A DNA stretch of 8,991 nucleotides from Streptosporangiaceae bacterium (GCA_030040815.1 JASHSZ010000508.1:1-8991); one strand, 5' to 3'; shown: positions 1 through 6,870, counted from the first letter of the stretch. Made by a program: numbers and translations. Notes: generated from the letters alone by a model not told the origin.

Positions 1-46
1 GACGCCGTCGGTCGGCGGCGAGATTCCGGGCGCGGAGGGCGCATGA
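1..46 (+). CDS. 3' end of an upstream gene (partial, tentative)
   Basis: The second forward frame is open from the window edge and ends in a TGA at 44-46, giving the tail TPSVGGEIPGAEGA. The stop overlaps the next start in an ATGA arrangement (ATG at 43, TGA at 44-46), the usual sign of translationally coupled genes. Only about 14 residues are visible, so no product can be named. The other forward frames are also open over this short stretch. The choice therefore rests on the 4-bp overlap alone. Confidence 0.4.
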   Translation, partial: TPSVGGEIPGAEGA

Positions 47-1173
47 CCAAGGTGCTGATCGTCACCAACGACTACCCGCCGCGCCGCGGCGGGATCCAGT
101 CGTTCGTGCATGCGCTGGCGCTGCGGCTGCCGCCCGACGAGGTAGTCGTGTACGCGCCCGCCTGGGCGGGCGCGGCCGAGTTCGACGCCGCCCAGCCGTT
201 CCCGGTGATCCGGCATCCTGGCTCGCTCATGCTGCCAGCGCCGCCGGTCGCCAGCCGAGCGTGCGCGCTGCTTGCCGAGCACGGCTGCGACCGCGTGCTA
301 TTCGGGGCCGCGGCTCCGCTCGGCTTGCTGGCCCCGCGGCTGCGGGCGGGCGGGGCCCGGCGCATCATCGGTCTCACCCATGGTCACGAGGCCGGCTGGG
401 CCGCGCTGCCCGGCGCCCGGTCGCTGCTGCGGCGCATCGGCGACGACGTCGACACCCTCACCTACCTGGCCGAGTACTTCCGGGTCCGGCTGGCGCGCGC
501 GCTGTCGGCCGACGCGGCCCGCCGCATGGTACGGCTCACGCCCGGCGTTGACCCGGCCGAGTTCCGCCCCGGCGCCGGCGGGCCGCGGATCCGCCGCGAG
601 TTCGGCATCGCGCCGGACCGCCCCGTTGTCGTCTGCGTCTCGAGGATGGTGCCACGCAAGGGCCAGGACACCCTCATTAAAGCGTGGCCAGCCGTCCGTG
701 CCCAGGCACCGGGTAATCCGCTCCTCATGCTGGTCGGCGACGGCCCGTGCAAGACCAGCCTGGAGCGCCTGGCAGGCCGGCTGGGCGTGTCAGACTCCAT
801 AGTCTTCACCGGCCCAGTGGCTCGAGAGGACCTGCCGGCCTGCTACGACGCCGCCAGCGTCTTCGCGATGCCGTGCCGGACCCGCCGGGCCGGCCTTGAC
901 GTCGAGGGCCTCGGCATCGTCTACCTCGAAGCGGCCGCGACCGGCCTGCCGGTCATCGGCGGCGACTCCGGCGGCGCACCCGACGCCGTCCTCGACGGCG
1001 AGACCGGCTACGTCGTCCCCGGCACAGACGTGCGAGCGCTGAGCGACCGGCTGAGCGAGCTGCTCTCCGATCCTGAAGGCGCAATAGCCATGGGCGAAAA
1101 GGGCCGCGCCTGGATCGACCGAGAATGGACCTGGGACCGCGTAGCCGACAAGCTCAGTGTGATCCTGAAGTAA
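43..1173 (+). CDS. pimB: GT4 mannosyltransferase, PimB'-like (phosphatidylinositol monomannoside mannosyltransferase)
   Basis: A 376-residue GT-B fold glycosyltransferase of family GT4. The family member PimB' transfers mannose from GDP-mannose to phosphatidylinositol monomannoside at the cytoplasmic face of the membrane, giving the dimannoside that starts PIM and lipomannan synthesis. The N-terminal acceptor domain begins TNDYPPRRGGIQSF (8-21), with the GGIQ loop at 16-19, and has a THGHE motif at 112-116. The C-terminal nucleotide-sugar domain holds SRMVPRKG (200-207), where R201 and K206 should bind the donor diphosphate. It also has the GT4 E-x7-E pair, E288 and E296, in EGLGIVYLE. Length and opening residues fit the M. 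tuberculosis Rv2188c type. The ATG at 43 follows a GGAGGG at 34-39 (short spacing) and overlaps an upstream stop. It faces fadD15 convergently across a strong hairpin. Acceptor specificity is inferred from similarity; another GT4 acceptor is possible. Confidence 0.85.
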   Translation: MTKVLIVTNDYPPRRGGIQSFVHALALRLPPDEVVVYAPAWAGAAEFDAAQPFPVIRHPGSLMLPAPPVASRACALLAEHGCDRVLFGAAAPLGLLAPRLRAGGARRIIGLTHGHEAGWAALPGARSLLRRIGDDVDTLTYLAEYFRVRLARALSADAARRMVRLTPGVDPAEFRPGAGGPRIRREFGIAPDRPVVVCVSRMVPRKGQDTLIKAWPAVRAQAPGNPLLMLVGDGPCKTSLERLAGRLGVSDSIVFTGPVAREDLPACYDAASVFAMPCRTRRAGLDVEGLGIVYLEAAATGLPVIGGDSGGAPDAVLDGETGYVVPGTDVRALSDRLSELLSDPEGAIAMGEKGRAWIDREWTWDRVADKLSVILK

Positions 1174-1177
1174 CGGC

Positions 1178-1254
1178 GCGGCTGGCACCGACCTGGGTCT
1201 GAGGCGGCCGTTTATCGCCGTGTGGCCGCCCAGACCCAGGTCGGTGCCAGCCGC
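1178..1254. terminator. Long hairpin between convergent genes, likely bidirectional terminator
   Basis: The arms 1178-1201 and 1231-1254 are perfect reverse complements over 24 bp. Inside them, after one unpaired A (1202), 1203-1209 pairs with 1224-1230 for another 7 bp, leaving a loop of 14 nt (1210-1223). The hairpin starts 4 nt after the pimB stop and ends 10 nt before the fadD15 stop codon on the other strand. It is therefore placed to stop transcription from both sides. Neither side has a T tract, which is common among actinobacterial terminators. A repetitive extragenic palindrome is an alternative. Confidence 0.8.
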
Positions 1255-1264
1255 CCCTTCGTCC

Positions 1265-3064
1265 CTACCGCGCGTACAGCGCTTCGATATCGGCCGAGAA
1301 GTCCTTACCGACGTTCGCCCGCTTCACCTTCAGTGACGGCGTGAGGTAGTCGTTCTCGGTGGTGAAGTCCACCGGCAGCACCCGGAACTTGCGAATCGAC
1401 TCGGCTCTGGACACTGCCTTGTTGGCGTCGTCGACGGCCGCCTGCAGGTCGGCGATCAGGTCGGGGTCGGTGGCCAGGTCCGCGGGGGTCGCGTCGGCCG
1501 GCTTGCCGTGCTGCGACTTCCAGTGCTGCAGGGCCTCCGCGTCCAGGGTGATCAGGCAGGCGATGAACGGCCTGCCATCCCCGACTACCATGCACTGGCT
1601 GATCAGCGGGTGGGCGCGGAGCCTGTCCTCGAGGACCGCCGGGGCCACGTTTTTGCCGCCTGCCGTGACGATGAGCTCCTTCTTGCGGCCGGTGACCCGC
1701 AGGAATCCCTCGTCGTCGAGCGAGCCGAGGTCACCGGAGTGCAGCCAGCCCTCGGCGTCGATGGCTTCCTTGGTCGCGGCCGGGTTCTGCCAGTAACCGA
1801 TCGTGATGACGGCGCCGCGCAGCAGTATCTCGCCGTCCTCGGCGATCCTGGCGCTGACGCCGGGCAGCGGCTGGCCGACAGTGCCGATCTTGTTGCGGCC
1901 CGGTTTGTTGACGGTCGCCGCCGCAGACGTCTCCGTCATGCCGTAGCCCTCCAGCACGGTGATGCCCGCGCCGCGGAAGAAGTGGCCGAGCCGCTCGCCG
2001 AGCGGCGCGCCGCCCGACACCGCGTAGCCCACCCGGCCGCCTACCGCGGCCCGCAGCTTGCCGTAGACGAGCTGGTCGAACACGACCCGCCGGAGCTGCA
2101 GCCCGATACCCGGCCGCCCGTTGTCCAGGGCCTGGCTGTAGGCGATCGCCGTGTCGGCGGCCGCAGCGAAGATCTTGCTCGTGGCAGTCCTAGCTGACGC
2201 GTGCTGCACCGCAGTGTTGTAGACCTTCTCGAACACCCGCGGCACCGCCAGCAGGAAGGTGGGCCGGAACTCACGCAGGCCGTCGGCGACGGTGCCGACG
2301 TTCTCCCAGTGGCCGAGCACGGCGCCCGCCTCGAGGCAGCCGATTTCGATGATCCGAGCGAACACGTGGGCCAGCGGCATGAACAGCAGCGTCGATGCGT
2401 CGGGCATCTCGAACACGTCGGGCAGTGCCGCGTGCACGGCGTTGCGGACGGCGGCGAGCAGGTTGCGGTGCGTCAGCTCGCATCCCTTGGGCCGCCCGGT
2501 CGTCCCGGACGTGTAGATGATGGTGGCCAGGTCGCTGGCCCGGCGGCTGACCCGGTGCTGGCGCAGCTGGTCGTCGGTAATGTCGGCACCCGCGGCGGCC
2601 ACCTCGTCGATTGCGGCGATCCGCCACACCGGCCCGAGCTTCGGCAGCCGGTCCCGGACGCTCTGGATGATCTGCGCGTGATCGTCCTGCTCGGCGATAA
2701 CCGCGCGGGCGCCGCAGTCGCCGAGGATCCATTCGACCTGTTCGGCCGACGATGTCTCGTAGACGGGAACCGAGACCGCGCCCGCCGCCCAGATCGCGTA
2801 GTCGGCGAGCGTCCACTCGTACCTGGTGCGGGACATCAGGGCGATCCGGTCGCCCGGCTGGAGGCCCGCGGCGATCAGCCCTTTCGCGAGCGCCGACACC
2901 GCTCCCCGGAACTGACCAGCCGTGACGTCCTGCCAGCGGCCATCGGCTGCGCGCCGGCGCAGCATGACCTCGTCGGGATCGGCGGCGGCCCGGCTAAACA
3001 CCACATCGGCCAGTCCGGCGTCGTCTGGGATCTCGATGAGCGCTGGGATACCGAATTCGAGCAC
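1265..3064 (-). CDS. fadD15: Long-chain fatty-acid-CoA ligase, FadD15-like
   Basis: A 599-residue ANL-superfamily enzyme that activates fatty acids to acyl-AMP and then acyl-CoA. Numbered from the GTG at 3064, the P-loop TSGTTGRPKG is at 185-194, preceded by TIIY. The adenylate-binding motif GYGMTETSA is at 373-381, GDLG at 444-447 and the hinge GRKKELIV at 459-466. The stretch TAGGKNVAPAVLEDRLRAHP (467-486) and a C-terminal LTPSLKVKR carrying the candidate catalytic lysine (around 579-581) are typical of the FadD15/AMP-binding_C long-chain group. A GTG 18 nt further upstream (3082) would add six residues. I chose 3064 because a GGAGG lies just before it, and because the resulting start MLEFGIPA matches the family start and its about 600-residue length. 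Convergent with pimB and divergent from the metallophosphoesterase, as in mycobacteria. Chain-length preference cannot be read from the sequence. Confidence 0.92.
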   Translation of the reverse strand: MLEFGIPALIEIPDDAGLADVVFSRAAADPDEVMLRRRAADGRWQDVTAGQFRGAVSALAKGLIAAGLQPGDRIALMSRTRYEWTLADYAIWAAGAVSVPVYETSSAEQVEWILGDCGARAVIAEQDDHAQIIQSVRDRLPKLGPVWRIAAIDEVAAAGADITDDQLRQHRVSRRASDLATIIYTSGTTGRPKGCELTHRNLLAAVRNAVHAALPDVFEMPDASTLLFMPLAHVFARIIEIGCLEAGAVLGHWENVGTVADGLREFRPTFLLAVPRVFEKVYNTAVQHASARTATSKIFAAAADTAIAYSQALDNGRPGIGLQLRRVVFDQLVYGKLRAAVGGRVGYAVSGGAPLGERLGHFFRGAGITVLEGYGMTETSAAATVNKPGRNKIGTVGQPLPGVSARIAEDGEILLRGAVITIGYWQNPAATKEAIDAEGWLHSGDLGSLDDEGFLRVTGRKKELIVTAGGKNVAPAVLEDRLRAHPLISQCMVVGDGRPFIACLITLDAEALQHWKSQHGKPADATPADLATDPDLIADLQAAVDDANKAVSRAESIRKFRVLPVDFTTENDYLTPSLKVKRANVGKDFSADIEALYAR

Positions 3065-3068
3065 TGAA

Positions 3069-3073
3069 CCTCC
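3069..3073 (-). promoter_or_regulatory. Ribosome binding site deciding the fadD15 start
   Basis: The minus strand carries GGAGG here, 4 nt before the GTG at 3064-3062. The alternative upstream GTG at 3082-3080 has no Shine-Dalgarno sequence and would place this site inside the coding region. The site therefore supports the shorter protein. Confidence 0.65.
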
Positions 3074-3199
3074 AGTTACCACGTTCCCATGCCGCTCCGT
3101 CGTCGTGGGGCGCAGCCGTGCCGTCTCGGACGTTACCGCCCCGGCCTGGCCACCGCACGCCGGGCCAGCCGATGGCTAGGTGTTTCGCCTGGACTTGCC

Positions 3200-3205
3200 T
3201 ACTGT
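3200..3205 (+). promoter_or_regulatory. Candidate -10 box giving a leaderless transcript of the metallophosphoesterase gene
   Basis: TACTGT fits the actinobacterial TANNNT -10 consensus and ends 6 nt before the ATG at 3212. Transcription would then begin at or within a base of the start codon. No clear -35 hexamer is seen at 16-18 bp upstream, which is not unusual for actinobacterial promoters. The AGGTGG between the box and the ATG is too close to act as a normal ribosome binding site. Confidence 0.4.
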
Positions 3206-3211
3206 AGGTGG

Positions 3212-3982
3212 ATGCGGCTGCACGTGGTGAGCGATGTCCACGGGCGGTCCGACGCGCTACGACGCGCGGGCGAGGGCGCTGACGCGCTTATCTGCCTCGG
3301 CGATCTGCTGTTGTTCATCGACTACGCCGATCACCGCCAGGGCATCTTTTCCGACCTGTTCGGCGCCGACCACGCACACAAGCTCGTCGAGCTGCGGTCG
3401 GACGGCCAGTTCGATGCAGCGCGCGCGCTGTCCGCGACGCTGTGGGCACGGCTGGACGGTGACCCCCGGCTGCACATCGAGGCAGCCGTCACTAGGCAGT
3501 ACGCCGAGTTGTTTGCCGCTATGCCGGTACCGTCCTACCTGACTTACGGGAACGTCGACCTGCCCAGGCTGTGGGCCGACCACGTCCGCCCTGGTCAGCA
3601 TGTCCTCGACGGCCAGCGGACCGAGCTCGACGGCTGGACGTTCGGCTTTGTCGGCGGCGGCCTGCGGACTGCCTATCGCACGCCGAATGAGATCGACGAC
3701 GATGTTTTCGCCACGAAGGTCGCGGCCGTAGGGGACGTCGACGTGCTGTGCGCGCACATCCCGCCGGCGGTCCCCGAGCTGCTGTACGACACCGTGGCCA
3801 GGCGGATGGAGCGGGGCAGTGAGGCGCTCCTGCAGCTCATCAGGAAATCCCAGCCCCGGTATGTGCTGTTCGGCCACGTCCATCAGCCGCTACAGAGCCG
3901 GATCAGGATCGGCGCTACCGAGTGCATCAACGTCGGCCACTTCCGTGCCACGGGCGTGCCTTACGTGCTGCAATGGCGATGA
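3212..3982 (+). CDS. Calcineurin-like metallophosphoesterase
   Basis: A 256-residue protein with the complete binuclear-metal phosphoesterase motif set. It has DVH (D8, H10 in SDVHG), GD (G30-D31 in CLGDLL), GN (G113-N114 in YGNVD), an isolated H182 in AHIPP, and GHVH (221-224, H222 and H224). These residues bind two divalent metals and hydrolyse a phosphomono- or diester. The protein is cytoplasmic: no signal peptide or membrane segment is seen. The ATG at 3212 puts the DxH motif at residues 8-10, its normal place. The frame remains open upstream to an ATG at 3089, but that 41-residue Arg-rich extension has no family counterpart and would cross the presumed promoter. It is divergent from fadD15 and followed 65 nt later by the SRPBCC gene. 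The substrate is unknown; nucleotide, phospholipid headgroup or phosphoprotein are all possible. Confidence 0.85.
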   Translation: MRLHVVSDVHGRSDALRRAGEGADALICLGDLLLFIDYADHRQGIFSDLFGADHAHKLVELRSDGQFDAARALSATLWARLDGDPRLHIEAAVTRQYAELFAAMPVPSYLTYGNVDLPRLWADHVRPGQHVLDGQRTELDGWTFGFVGGGLRTAYRTPNEIDDDVFATKVAAVGDVDVLCAHIPPAVPELLYDTVARRMERGSEALLQLIRKSQPRYVLFGHVHQPLQSRIRIGATECINVGHFRATGVPYVLQWR

Positions 3983-4034
3983 CCGCGGGCAGCGCCGCGG
4001 CCCCGCCACGGCTATCGCGCGCCCGCACGCGCGG

Positions 4035-4040
4035 TACGCT
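4035..4040 (+). promoter_or_regulatory. Candidate -10 box giving a leaderless SRPBCC transcript
   Basis: TACGCT matches TANNNT and ends 7 nt before the ATG at 4048. The 7-nt spacer, CCACCTC, is pyrimidine-rich and has no Shine-Dalgarno potential. A transcription start at the A of the ATG would explain the missing ribosome site. No good -35 hexamer is visible. Confidence 0.4.
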
Positions 4041-4047
4041 CCACCTC

Positions 4048-4500
4048 ATGACGGACCGGACTTCCTCGAGCGTCACGGTGGCTGCCGACGGTGCGACCGT
4101 CATGGGGGTCATCGCCGACTTTGCCGGTTATCCGCAGTGGGCGACCGGGGTGCGCGCGGCTGAGGTCATCGAGACCGGTCCGGACGGTCGTCCGCTGCGC
4201 GTCCGGTTCGGGATCGATGCGGGCGTGATCAAGGACAGCTACGTGCTCGCCTATGACTGGGGCGGCGACACCGTGGTCAGCTGGCACCTGGCAGAGGCGG
4301 GCTCGATGGTGACCGAGATGTCGGGGGCATACCGGCTAGCGAGCAACGGTGACACCACGACGGTCAGCTACGAGCTGGCCGTCGGAACCAGGGTGCCGCT
4401 GCCTGGACTGCTCAGGCGCCGCGCCGAGCGTACGATCATCGACGCAGCCCTGAAGGGCCTGAAGGCGCGGGCAGAATCCAGGCCCGCTGCAGGCCGCTGA
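4048..4500 (+). CDS. SRPBCC (START-like) family protein, Rv2185c/TB16.3-like
   Basis: A 150-residue single-domain protein of the SRPBCC/polyketide-cyclase-like fold, a helix-grip barrel that typically binds a hydrophobic ligand. Visible hallmarks are the N-terminal strand SSVTVAADGATVMGVIADF (7-25) and YPQW at 28-31, the usual start of the domain's helix-loop. The central strands carry many aromatic residues (YVLAYDW 65-71; VVSWHL 76-81), and a long C-terminal helix spans about 118-142, with LLRRRAERTIIDAALKGLK at 121-139. It resembles mycobacterial Rv2185c, which lies in the same position and orientation relative to fadD15. A longer in-frame start at 3922 would overlap the metallophosphoesterase and add low-complexity residues, so ATG 4048 is preferred. 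It may bind or carry a lipid, given its neighbours, but no ligand or catalytic residue can be assigned. Confidence 0.85.
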   Translation: MTDRTSSSVTVAADGATVMGVIADFAGYPQWATGVRAAEVIETGPDGRPLRVRFGIDAGVIKDSYVLAYDWGGDTVVSWHLAEAGSMVTEMSGAYRLASNGDTTTVSYELAVGTRVPLPGLLRRRAERTIIDAALKGLKARAESRPAAGR

Positions 4501-4547
4501 GGCGTGCCAGACGCATCGGCGGGAACGAGTCAAGAAGTGGTGGATGG

Positions 4548-5303
4548 ATGAGCGAGCAGTCCGGGAGAAATGAGCGGTCGGACCGGCCGCCCCGGTCCGG
4601 CTCGTCCGGCGCGGACCGGCAGCAAGGCGATTCAGGCACGGACCTGCTGGGCGACCTGCAGCGCTGGCTGATCCGCTCGAGTGCGAAGAACATGCGCCGG
4701 GAGCTGGAAGACCAGGTGAGACGCACCATTGGCGGCGGACGTCAGGACAGGGCAGACGTCTGGGACGTCGCCACGACCGAGATTCCGCCGGAGACCGGCG
4801 AGGCACCTGAGTGCCAGTGGTGCCCGATCTGCCGGGCCGCCCGTCGGATGCGCGACCGCCCTGGCCTGGGGGGCCAGCTGTCCGGGGCCGGCGAGGCGGT
4901 CGCCACCGCGGTGCAAGACGCCATCAGTGCGCTTGACTCGCTGCTGACCAGGCCTGGCGGGCGCGGCGCTACGGCCGCCGACGGCACCGGCTCGAGCGGC
5001 ACTCGCGCCGACAGCGGGTCGGTGCAGGCTGGCCCGGCCGAGGCGGACTCCGGCGAGGCAGCCGGGCAGCCGCCTGGCAGCCCGGCCGGACCAGCCGAAG
5101 CGCCGGCTGCTCGGCCGGATTCCCTGGCAGGCGAGCACGGCCAGGTTGGCTGGAAGCCGGGTGACCGGCTGGCCACCGCGGGCCCGGCCGCCGCCGATCC
5201 GTGGGCGACGGCGACGGACTCGGATGCGGCCGACGGCACGGGGTCCGGGAGTGCCGGAGACCAGTCGGACGGGCGAGGGCATGGGCCTGGCGATCGGCGT
5301 TGA
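4548..5303 (+). CDS. Unrecognised CxxCPxC protein with disordered tail, upstream of glucokinase
   Basis: A 251-residue protein I cannot assign to a named family. Residues 1-30 are polar and low in complexity. Residues 32-62 form a likely amphipathic helix (LLGDLQRWLIRSS then basic MRRELEDQVRR). A cysteine motif follows: C89-QW-C92-P-I-C95-RAARR, which looks metal-binding though a fourth ligand is not obvious. A second short helix lies at about 108-135 (GEAVATAVQDAISALDSLL). The tail 136-251 is Gly/Ala/Pro/Ser/Asp-rich and probably disordered, with isolated tryptophans in GWKPGD and DPWATA. High third-position G/C across the tail supports it as truly coded. Its stop lies 23 bp inside the glucokinase gene, so the two are probably translationally coupled. 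In Streptomyces a small gene (SCO2127, from memory) holds the same place before glkA, so this may be its counterpart. The start is uncertain: a weak GGTGG precedes the ATG. Confidence 0.7.
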   Translation: MSEQSGRNERSDRPPRSGSSGADRQQGDSGTDLLGDLQRWLIRSSAKNMRRELEDQVRRTIGGGRQDRADVWDVATTEIPPETGEAPECQWCPICRAARRMRDRPGLGGQLSGAGEAVATAVQDAISALDSLLTRPGGRGATAADGTGSSGTRADSGSVQAGPAEADSGEAAGQPPGSPAGPAEAPAARPDSLAGEHGQVGWKPGDRLATAGPAAADPWATATDSDAADGTGSGSAGDQSDGRGHGPGDRR

Positions 5304-6225
5304 CGTCGGCGGCACGAAGGTTGCCGCCGGGGTCGTCGATGACCGCGGTCGCGTCATCGAGAAGCTGAAGAGGTACACCCCGGCGGCAAGCCCCGACGAC
5401 ACCATCGGCGTGATCGCTGGCGCCGTGACCGAGCTGCTGGGCCGGTACCCGGTGGATGCAATTGGCATCGGCGCGGCTGGCTTTGTCGACCAGTTGCGGG
5501 CGAGCGTGCTGTTCGCGCCCAACCTCGCATGGCGGGACGAACCGGTCAAGAAGCTCGTGGAGGAGCACCTCGGCAGGCCGGTGATCGTGGAGAACGACGC
5601 GAACGCGGCTGCCTGGGCGGAGACCAGGCTGGGCGCCGCGCGGGGGCACGAGCACGTGGTACTGATCACCGTCGGCACGGGCATCGGGGCCGGGATCGTG
5701 CTCGACGGGCGGCTTTATCGCGGTGCGTTCGGGTCGGCGGGCGAGCCTGGTCACTATCGGGTCGTGCCTGATGGCCGGCTGTGCGGCTGTGGCAATCAGG
5801 GCTGCTGGGAGCAGTACGCGAGCGGTACCGCGCTGGTAGCCGAGGCGCGCGAGTTCGCCCGCCGATCGCCGGAGGCTGCCGCCAGGATGCTGCAGCTCGC
5901 CGGGGGCGACCCGGACCGCATTGACGGGCCGGCGGTCACCAAGGCCGCCTGTGAGGGCGACCCTAGCGCCGTGAGCTGCTTCGAGACCGTCGGCAGCTGG
6001 CTCGGTGCCGGCCTGGCGGACCTGTCGGCGATCCTCGACCCCGGCTGTTTCGTGATCGGCGGGGGAGTGTCGGAGGCCGGCGAGCTGCTGCTCGGCCCGG
6101 CGCGGCACGCCTACGAACGTGGCCTGACGGGCCACTCGCATCGTCCCTACGCCGACATCAGACTCGCGGAGCTTGGCCCGGATGCGGGCCTGATCGGCGC
6201 GGCGGACCTAGCCCGCGCTGGCTGA
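5281..6225 (+). CDS. glkA: ROK-family glucokinase
   Basis: A 314-residue cytoplasmic sugar kinase that phosphorylates glucose at C6 using ATP. In Streptomyces the same enzyme also has a role in glucose repression. The ATP phosphate-binding motif DVGGTK is at 8-13. The sugar-binding and catalytic segment ENDANAA is at 104-110, with catalytic base D106, and the second phosphate loop GTGIGAGI is at 132-139. The ROK zinc site is present: H158 in GEPGH, and C168, C170 and C175 in CGCGNQGCWEQYASG. The ATG at 5281 gives MGLAIGVDVGGTK, matching the start and about 317-residue length of S. coelicolor GlkA. It overlaps the preceding gene by 23 bp and has only a poor ribosome site, which suggests coupling to it. 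The proline at 156, between zinc-site E155 and H158, is unusual. It ends 12 nt before the convergent membrane-protein gene. Confidence 0.93.
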   Translation: MGLAIGVDVGGTKVAAGVVDDRGRVIEKLKRYTPAASPDDTIGVIAGAVTELLGRYPVDAIGIGAAGFVDQLRASVLFAPNLAWRDEPVKKLVEEHLGRPVIVENDANAAAWAETRLGAARGHEHVVLITVGTGIGAGIVLDGRLYRGAFGSAGEPGHYRVVPDGRLCGCGNQGCWEQYASGTALVAEAREFARRSPEAAARMLQLAGGDPDRIDGPAVTKAACEGDPSAVSCFETVGSWLGAGLADLSAILDPGCFVIGGGVSEAGELLLGPARHAYERGLTGHSHRPYADIRLAELGPDAGLIGAADLARAG

Positions 6226-6237
6226 CGGACGGCCGCC

Positions 6238-6864
6238 CTACACCACCGCGCCGTCGTCATCATCGTCGCGCCGCGAGTGGCCGCCGTGCTTGACAACGAG
6301 CGTCACGAAACCGCCGATGAACGCCGCGACCGCGACGAATGCGGCGGGGGCCGAAATTGTCCAGTGCAGGAACACGGTGGCGATCAGCAGGTAGGCAGGG
6401 CCGCCGATGACGGCAGCCAGCGCTCCCTTGGAGATCGGGTCGAGCCTGGCCGGGGGCGGGAGCGGGGCCGGGACGTATCGGCTGTCGTCGTCCTCGTCGG
6501 CCGGGGTATACGACCGCGGGTCGCCAGCTGGCCGCACGACGCGGGTGCGGTCAGCCGGCCAGTGGCCGCCGTCGGGTTCTGGCCAGGGCCGGACGCCTGG
6601 CCGCGGCCCCGGCTGCTGGTCCGTGGCGCCGCTGACCGGGTCGGCGGCGGGGCTGGACGTGCCGGGGGTGTCCGGACCCGGCGGGTCGGTTGCCGGGAGG
6701 CTGGCCGCAGCCCGGGTGGCCGCCGAGCCCGGCAGGTCCTCCCTGGCGGGCCACGGAACCTCGGTCAGCGTCGTGTCGGCCGGGCGGTCGAAGCGCGCGA
6801 CAAGATCGCGCCACTCGGCCTCGTCCCTGCTGAAGTCGCCGTCAGCGTCCCCGGCACCAGTCAT
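6238..6864 (-). CDS. Two-helix membrane protein with long Pro-rich cytoplasmic N-terminus
   Basis: A 208-residue protein of unknown function. The N-terminus (about 1-30) is acidic with an aromatic patch (DEAEWRDLVARFDRPAD). Residues 40-140 are Pro/Gly/Asp-rich and probably disordered, with repeated WP motifs (VPWP, RPWPEP, GHWP). They end in YVPAPLPPPARLDPISKG (130-147). Two hydrophobic helices follow, about 148-168 and 172-192, joined by a short turn, and then a charged tail, KHGGHSRRDDDDDG. By the positive-inside rule both ends probably face the cytoplasm. I recall similar proteins next to glkA and acyltransferase genes in other actinobacteria, but know no function. Its ATG lies 6 nt after the stop of the lipase gene, with a weak GGGGA about 10 nt upstream, so the two probably form an operon. 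It converges with glucokinase. Confidence 0.75.
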   Translation of the reverse strand: MTGAGDADGDFSRDEAEWRDLVARFDRPADTTLTEVPWPAREDLPGSAATRAAASLPATDPPGPDTPGTSSPAADPVSGATDQQPGPRPGVRPWPEPDGGHWPADRTRVVRPAGDPRSYTPADEDDDSRYVPAPLPPPARLDPISKGALAAVIGGPAYLLIATVFLHWTISAPAAFVAVAAFIGGFVTLVVKHGGHSRRDDDDDGAVV

Positions 6865-6870
6865 CCGACG

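Noticed and set aside
2201..3067. A 288-codon plus-strand open frame antisense to fadD15
   Set aside because: It mirrors the well-supported acyl-CoA synthetase and shows no family motif. It is a codon-bias artefact.
3089..3211. N-terminal 41-residue extension of the metallophosphoesterase
   Set aside because: It is Arg-rich and of low complexity, would move the DxH motif away from the N-terminus, and crosses a likely promoter. ATG 3212 fits the family.
3922..4047. N-terminal 42-residue extension of the SRPBCC protein
   Set aside because: It would overlap the end of the metallophosphoesterase gene and shows no homology to the family. ATG 4048 matches the usual start.
4632..6141. Long minus-strand open frames (350 and 390 codons) over the CxxCPxC gene and glucokinase
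   Set aside because: They lie antisense to genes with clear motifs. Their translations are Arg/Pro/Ala-rich without recognisable domains, as expected for shadow frames in high-GC DNA.
6195..6253. Inverted repeat of 11 bp (6195-6205 with 6243-6253) across the glucokinase and membrane-protein stops
   Set aside because: It has one mismatch and a 37-nt loop, and lies largely in coding sequence. G/C-rich repeats of this quality are expected by chance here.
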